A stretch of 17,171 bases of DNA. Source: JBOGZI01 sp050697275 (GTDB taxonomy: Bacteria > Actinomycetota > Thermoleophilia > Solirubrobacterales > 70-9). The position numbers and the translations under genes are program-made. Positions 13,433 through 17,171 of this stretch are shown in pieces. A model generated the notes under the pieces. It was not told where the DNA came from, searched no databases, and was given only the letters and a program-made list of their open reading frames with translations. The stretch covers positions 1 to 17,171 of the forward strand of contig JBOGZI010000126.1 in the NCBI GenBank assembly GCA_050697275.1, in the 5' to 3' direction. How positions within the stretch are numbered: position 1 is the stretch's first letter; every line of letters starts with the position of its first letter.

Positions 13433-15079
13433 GTGGCCGGCGAGCCAAAGGCGGAGCTCAGGGCCGGCAAGGCCCGGAAGGCGCTCGAGGGGCACCACGC
13501 CGAGATCGGCGAGCGGCATCTGCGCGAGATCTTCGCCGAGGACCCGGATCGCGGTGAGCGGCTGGTCGCGGAGGGCGCCGGGCTCTTCCTCGACTACTCG
13601 AAGAACCGGGTCACCGACGAGACCCTGAGGCTGCTCGCGGACCTGGCGACGGAGTGCGGGGTCGCCGAACGCCGCGACGCGATGTTCCGCGGCGAGCACA
13701 TCAACGTCTCCGAGGACCGGGCCGTGCTGCACGTGGCGCTGCGGATGCCCAAGGAGCGCTCCCTGGTGGTCGACGGCGAGGACGTGGTCAAGCAGGTGCA
13801 CGGGGTGCTCGAGCGGATGAGCGCCTTCTCCGAGCGGGTCCGCTCCGGCGAGTGGACCGGCCACACCGGGAAGCCGATGCGCAACGTGGTCAACGTCGGC
13901 ATCGGCGGCTCCGACCTCGGCCCCGTGATGGCCTACGAGGCGCTGCGGCACTACTCCAAGCGGGGGATGACCTTCCGCTTCGTCTCCAACGTGGATGGCA
14001 CCGACTTCGTCGAGTCCACCCGCGACCTCGATCCCGAGGAGACCCTGTTCGTGATCTCCTCGAAGACCTTCACCACGCTGGAGACGATGACCAACGCCCA
14101 CACCGCGCGAGACTGGGCGCTGGCCAAGCTGGGCACGGAGGAGGCGATCGCCAAGCACTTCGTCGCGGTCTCCACCAACGCCGAGGAGGTGTCGAAGTTC
14201 GGGATCGACACCGACAACATGTTCGGCTTCTGGGACTGGGTCGGCGGCCGCTACTCGATGGACTCGGCGATCGGGCTCTCGACCATGATCGCGATCGGGC
14301 CCGAGGCGTTCAGGGAGATGCTCGCCGGCTTCCACGCCATGGACGAGCACTTCGCCGAGGCGCCGATCGGGGAGAGCCTGCCGACGCTGCTCGGTCTGCT
14401 CTGCGTCTGGTACGGCGACTTCTTCGGCGCCCAGACGGTGGCCGTGCTCCCCTACGACCAGTACCTGCACCGCTTCCCCGCCTACCTGCAGCAGCTCACC
14501 ATGGAGTCGAACGGCAAGCACGTCACCCTCGACGGCGCCCGGGTGGACTACGACACCGGCGCGATCTTCTGGGGCGAGCCCGGCACCAACGGCCAGCACT
14601 CCTTCTACCAGCTGATCCACCAGGGGACGAGGCTGATCCCCTGCGACTTCATCGGGTTCATGCGCACCCTCAACCCGATCGGCGACCACCACGACCTGCT
14701 CGTCTCCAACGTCTTCGCCCAGCCCGAGGCGCTCGCCTTCGGCAAGACGTCGGAGCAGGTGCGCGAGGAGGAGACGGCGGAGGCGGTCGTCCCCCACCGG
14801 GTGATGGAGGGCAACCGCCCCTCCAACGTGATCCTCGCCGAACGGCTCGACCCCCGCACGCTGGGGACCCTGGTGGCGCTGTACGAGCACAGCGTCTTCA
14901 CCCAGGGAGCGGTCTGGGGGATCGATTCTTTCGACCAGTGGGGGGTGGAGCTGGGCAAGGTGCTGGCGAAGCGGATCATCCCGGAGCTGCAGGCACCCGA
15001 GGAGCCGGCGCTCGCCCATGACAGCTCGACCAACTCGCTGATCCGCCGCTACCGGGAGCATCGCCGGAAGCCGTCCTGA
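13433..15079 (+). CDS. pgi: Glucose-6-phosphate isomerase
   Basis: Interconverts glucose-6-phosphate and fructose-6-phosphate. Beside these neighbours it can recycle fructose-6-phosphate from tkt/tal to zwf. The 548 residues match the full-length bacterial enzyme (about 550). Landmarks are NVGIGGSDLGP at 154-164, ISSKTFTTLET at 208-218 (phosphate loop), the family signature DWVGGRYSMDSAIG at 268-281, MESNGK at 357-362 with catalytic Glu358, GTNGQHSFYQLIHQG at 384-398 with His389, and WGVELGK at 503-509 with Lys509. All key catalytic residues are present. GTG 13433 is supported by TAGGCT 6 bases upstream. It begins 40 bases after the delta-60 stop. Confidence 0.97.
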   Translation: MAGEPKAELRAGKARKALEGHHAEIGERHLREIFAEDPDRGERLVAEGAGLFLDYSKNRVTDETLRLLADLATECGVAERRDAMFRGEHINVSEDRAVLHVALRMPKERSLVVDGEDVVKQVHGVLERMSAFSERVRSGEWTGHTGKPMRNVVNVGIGGSDLGPVMAYEALRHYSKRGMTFRFVSNVDGTDFVESTRDLDPEETLFVISSKTFTTLETMTNAHTARDWALAKLGTEEAIAKHFVAVSTNAEEVSKFGIDTDNMFGFWDWVGGRYSMDSAIGLSTMIAIGPEAFREMLAGFHAMDEHFAEAPIGESLPTLLGLLCVWYGDFFGAQTVAVLPYDQYLHRFPAYLQQLTMESNGKHVTLDGARVDYDTGAIFWGEPGTNGQHSFYQLIHQGTRLIPCDFIGFMRTLNPIGDHHDLLVSNVFAQPEALAFGKTSEQVREEETAEAVVPHRVMEGNRPSNVILAERLDPRTLGTLVALYEHSVFTQGAVWGIDSFDQWGVELGKVLAKRIIPELQAPEEPALAHDSSTNSLIRRYREHRRKPS

Positions 15080-15116
15080 GTTGACAGCCCGGCTCGCAGG
15101 CGCCCCCGGTAGGGAC

Positions 15117-15122
15117 TAGCCT
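15117..15122 (+). promoter_or_regulatory. -10 box TAGCCT for the small unknown gene
   Basis: TAGCCT ends 11 bases before ATG 15134, with the same TAGCCTGCGG context and spacing as at the delta-60 gene. Confidence 0.4.
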
Positions 15123-15133
15123 GCGGGCTGACG

Positions 15134-15400
15134 ATGGCCGAGCCGATCGAGTTCCAGCCGAGCGATGACTCGATGATGATTTGGGACGGCCGGATTCTCG
15201 AGATCTTCGCCGGGAGCGTATCCAGCCGCTTCCACGCGAGGGGGATCTCCGACATCGAGGTCACCGAGGGGTGGGGGAAGAGCATCATGGTCAAGAACCG
15301 GTTCGGCACCGACGTCGGTATCGGCTACGACAAGGAGAAGCTGCCCGAGGTCCGGGAATTCGTGGACCGGGTTCTCGCGAAGGTTCAGGCGGCCGGGTAA
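15134..15400 (+). CDS. Small protein of unknown function, possibly PH-like
   Basis: An 88-residue protein I do not recognise. It has no signal peptide or membrane segment. The pattern is several short strands (DSMMIWDGRILEIF, HARGISDIEVTEG, SIMVKNRFG, DVGIGYD) followed by one C-terminal helix (PEVREFVDRVLAKVQAAG), which suggests a small pleckstrin-homology-like fold; the R-H-x-R-x-I-x-D-I-E-V stretch at 32-43 is reminiscent of bacterial PH-like domains. This is a structural guess only. Coding is supported by codon bias, a -10 box upstream, and clean spacing between pgi (stop 54 bases upstream) and the HAD gene. It is one of the few genes in the window ending in TAA. Confidence 0.7.
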   Translation: MAEPIEFQPSDDSMMIWDGRILEIFAGSVSSRFHARGISDIEVTEGWGKSIMVKNRFGTDVGIGYDKEKLPEVREFVDRVLAKVQAAG

Positions 15401-15429
15401 GCGAGTCCGCCGACCGCCTGTTCGGCCAA

Positions 15430-15435
15430 TACGCT
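15430..15435 (+). promoter_or_regulatory. -10 box TACGCT for the HAD gene
   Basis: TACGCT ends 6 bases before ATG 15442, which supports that ATG over longer in-frame extensions overlapping the upstream gene. Confidence 0.45.
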
Positions 15436-15441
15436 CGGTCG

Positions 15442-16122
15442 ATGGCGGAGAGACGCACCGAGGCGGTCCTGTTCGACATCGACGGGACCCTGATCAGCAC
15501 CGGCGGGGCCAGCGACCGCGCTTGGAAGCGGGCCTTCAAGGAGCTCCAGCAGGTGGATGTAGACGTGCCGGCGGTGACCGGCAAGGGGGTGCCCGACCCC
15601 GAGGTTGGGCGCCAGTGCTTCCGGGCGGTGCTCGACCGCGAGCCGAGCGCCGAGGAGATGGAGTCGCTGATGCGCAGGCGCCTCGATCACCTGCCGGAGG
15701 AGGTCGAGAGCTCGCCCGGCTACGTGGTCAAGGACGGGGCGGTCGAGCTGCTCGAGCGGCTGATCGACGACGGGATCCTGCTTGGGCTGACCACCGGCAA
15801 TGTCGAGGAGGCCGCCCACATCAAGCTCTCCCGCGGCGGGCTGAATGGCTACTTCTCCTTCGGCGGATACGGCTCGGACTCACCCGACCGCGTCCAGCTG
15901 ACCAAGAAGGCGCTGGAGCGGGCCGAGGTCGTCTCCGGCCGCACCCTCGACCTCGCCCGCTGCTTCTCGTGCGGGGACACCCCGCGCGACGTCGAGGCCG
16001 GGCACGGTGCCGGGATCAGGGTTGTCGGCGTCGCCACCGGCGAGTACACGGTCGAGGAGCTGCGCGAGGCCGGCGCCGACGCCACGGTCAGCTCCCTGCG
16101 CGAGGGCCTGCCGCTGCTCTAG
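15442..16122 (+). CDS. HAD-superfamily phosphatase (phosphoglycolate phosphatase-like)
   Basis: A 226-residue HAD hydrolase, probably a phosphomonoesterase acting on a small phosphorylated metabolite. All four motifs are present: I DIDGT at 12-16 (nucleophile Asp12, acid Asp14), II TTGN at 117-120, III a Lys at 155-156 in LTKKALERA, and IV GDTPRD at 178-183. A helical C1 cap lies between motifs I and II (about 20-90). The layout and TTGN are closest to the Gph-like subgroup, but the substrate cannot be read from sequence. ATG 15442 has TACGCT 6 bases upstream; in-frame sequence further upstream overlaps the previous gene and is not conserved-looking. Its stop overlaps that of the convergent regulator in a shared CTAG. 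Confidence 0.9.
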   Translation: MAERRTEAVLFDIDGTLISTGGASDRAWKRAFKELQQVDVDVPAVTGKGVPDPEVGRQCFRAVLDREPSAEEMESLMRRRLDHLPEEVESSPGYVVKDGAVELLERLIDDGILLGLTTGNVEEAAHIKLSRGGLNGYFSFGGYGSDSPDRVQLTKKALERAEVVSGRTLDLARCFSCGDTPRDVEAGHGAGIRVVGVATGEYTVEELREAGADATVSSLREGLPLL

Positions 16123-16769
16123 TCCACCAGCCGGCGGGCGACCGCCCAGCGGCTCAGCTCGTGGCGGCTGGAGAGCTGGAGCTTGCGCAGCACCGAGCTG
16201 ACGTGGGCCTCGACCGTCTTCACCGAGATCGAGAGGCGGTGGGCGATCTCCTTGTACATGTAGCCGCGTGCGATCTGGCGCAGCACCTCTCGCTCGCGCG
16301 GGGTGAGCTGGTCCAGCTCGGGATCGACCTCCTCCGGCGGCAGCTCGCCCGCGAAGGCGTCGAGCACGAAGCCGGCCAGGCGGGGGGAGAAGACCGCGTC
16401 GCCGTCGCGAACCCGGCGGATCGCATCCACCAGCTCCTCGCCGGTGATCGTCTTGGTGACGTAGCCGCGGGCGCCGGCCCGGACGATCGCGATCACGTCC
16501 TGGGGGTCGTCCGAGACCGAGAGGGCGAGGAAGCGCTGCCGCGGGCGCAGCTTCGCCACCTGCTCGATCACCTCGACCCCGCCGCCGCCGGGCATGTGGA
16601 CGTCGAGCAGGACCACGTCGGGCTCCGCCGCGGTGATCGCCCGCACCGCGTCCTCGACCGTATCGGCCTCGCCGAGCACCTCCACCATCTCGCCCAGCTC
16701 CGACCTGACGCCGGTGCGGAAGATGCGGTGGTCGTCGACGATCACCACGCTCGGGCGCTCGTCGCTCAT
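16119..16769 (-). CDS. NarL/FixJ-type response regulator
   Basis: A 216-residue two-component transcription regulator. The receiver domain covers 7-122 with acidic pair Asp12/Asp13, phospho-acceptor Asp56 in VVLLDVHMPG, Ser84 and Lys106 (VTKTITGEEL). The LuxR-type helix-turn-helix at about 153-211 begins LTPREREVLRQIARG and continues KEIAHRLSISVKTVEAHVSS, both textbook for the family. The ATG overlaps the stop of the upstream kinase gene as ATGA, so the pair is co-translated and is probably a cognate system. Its signal and targets are unknown; proximity to the sugar genes alone is not evidence that it controls them, because it faces them across a convergent junction. Confidence 0.95.
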   Translation of the reverse strand: MSDERPSVVIVDDHRIFRTGVRSELGEMVEVLGEADTVEDAVRAITAAEPDVVLLDVHMPGGGGVEVIEQVAKLRPRQRFLALSVSDDPQDVIAIVRAGARGYVTKTITGEELVDAIRRVRDGDAVFSPRLAGFVLDAFAGELPPEEVDPELDQLTPREREVLRQIARGYMYKEIAHRLSISVKTVEAHVSSVLRKLQLSSRHELSRWAVARRLVD

Positions 16770-17171
16770 CGTCCGCGGCCCTCGATCGCGAGCTCGACCT
16801 CGGTGCCGGCGCCGGGTTCGCTGCGGATCTCGGCTTGCCCGCCGTGTCTCCTCATGCGGCCGATTATCGACTCGCGCACGCCGCGGCGGTCGGCGGGGAT
16901 CGAGTCGGGGTCGAACCCGGGGCCGCGGTCGTCCACGTAGACCCTGGCGCTTCCGGCCTCGATCTCGGCATAGAGCCGGATCGGGCCGCCGCCGGAGGCG
17001 AACTTCGCGGCGTTGTTGAGCGCCTCGCGGGTGGCCGCGACGAGGGCCTCGAGGCGCTCGTCGAGGGCGACGTCGCCGACCACCACCGTCTCCACCGGCG
17101 CCCCGTGCGACTCCTCGACCTCCTCGGCCGCCCCCCGGAGCGCGTCCGCAAGCCGCTCGCCGGGCCGGGCC
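16766..17171 (-). CDS. Sensor histidine kinase, C-terminal ATPase domain (5' part outside window)
   Basis: The frame is open to the right edge, so the gene starts beyond it; only about the last 135 codons are seen. They form the GHKL ATPase domain of a NarX/DesK-type kinase. The N-box REALNNAAKFA carries the Glu and Asn for Mg-ATP, the G1 box is DDRGPGFDPD, a short lid RGVRESIIGRMRRHGG follows, and the G2 box is SEPGAGTEVEL. The N-box His seen in many relatives (AAKHA) is Phe here. The DHp phosphorylation site and sensor region are not in the window. It overlaps the response regulator start by 4 bases. A GTG at 17095 lies inside the domain and is not the real start. Confidence 0.9.
   Translation of the reverse strand, partial: ARPGERLADALRGAAEEVEESHGAPVETVVVGDVALDERLEALVAATREALNNAAKFASGGGPIRLYAEIEAGSARVYVDDRGPGFDPDSIPADRRGVRESIIGRMRRHGGQAEIRSEPGAGTEVELAIEGRGR

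Noticed and set aside
15081..15086. Perfect TTGACA -35 hexamer after pgi
   Set aside because: No TANNNT lies 16-19 bases downstream; the plausible TAGCCT is 30 bases away. Probably chance, though it is the only perfect -35 I noticed.
15086..15129. Inverted match AGCCCG...CAGGC / GCCTGCGGGCT as a pgi terminator
   Set aside because: It needs a 5-base bulge and a 17-base loop, and overlaps the likely -10 box, so a terminator call is too weak.
15181..15441. Earlier starts for the HAD gene overlapping the 88-residue gene
   Set aside because: Motif I begins 9 residues after ATG 15442, which also has a correctly spaced -10 box. The upstream translation is Arg/Gly-rich shadow.

Overview
This window comes from a high-GC actinobacterial chromosome, most likely class Thermoleophilia (Solirubrobacterales or a relative). 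That placement is an inference. It rests on the strongly G/C-ending codons, a mycobacterial-Zwf1-like glucose-6-phosphate dehydrogenase beside a short-form 6-phosphogluconate dehydrogenase, and secreted proteins ending in Cys-containing Lys/Arg-rich tails. The window is almost fully coding: 17 protein genes (the first and last cut by the window edges) plus one gene remnant. No gap between genes exceeds 110 bases, and I saw no tRNA, rRNA, CRISPR array or insertion sequence.

Layout. 1-733 (+): 3' part of an RDD membrane protein. 745-1350 (+): GNAT acetyltransferase. Then on the minus strand, reading leftward: zwf (3602-2151), a cyclophilin (2100-1642) and a small DUF2007-like protein (1640-1347). 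Divergent from zwf, on +: gnd (3669-4724) and pgl (about 4732-5403). On minus: a secreted trypsin-like protease (6475-5408), a 31-codon remnant resembling its C-terminus (6605-6510), and rpiA (7254-6598). Divergent from rpiA, on +: tkt (7326-9392) and tal (9389-10465), then a large secreted delta-60 repeat protein (10552-13392), pgi (13433-15079), a small unknown protein (15134-15400) and a HAD phosphatase (15442-16122). Convergent on minus at the right edge: a NarL-type response regulator (16769-16119) and the C-terminal ATPase domain of its histidine kinase.

The core is a nearly complete pentose phosphate pathway. zwf, pgl and gnd make up the oxidative branch. rpiA, tkt and tal make up most of the non-oxidative branch (ribulose-phosphate 3-epimerase is not in the window), and pgi returns fructose-6-phosphate to glucose-6-phosphate so that it can cycle. 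The genes sit in two divergent pairs (zwf/gnd-pgl and rpiA/tkt-tal). No opcA is present. The short-form Gnd has an acidic residue after the second strand of its Rossmann fold, which points to NAD rather than NADP.

The strongest non-gene signal concerns expression. Every gene that appears to head a transcription unit has a TANNNT -10 box, usually TAGnnT, ending 6-11 bases before its start codon. The one exception is gnd, which has a longer leader and a real Shine-Dalgarno. Genes tightly coupled to an upstream gene lack such a box. This indicates mostly leaderless transcription and helps fix several start codons. Other points of interest are the shared basic Cys-containing tails on the two secreted proteins, the protease remnant upstream of the intact protease gene, CTAG at all three convergent junctions, heavy use of TAG stops, and a hairpin plus direct repeat between tal and the delta-60 gene. 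I found no defence, mobile or biosynthetic system.
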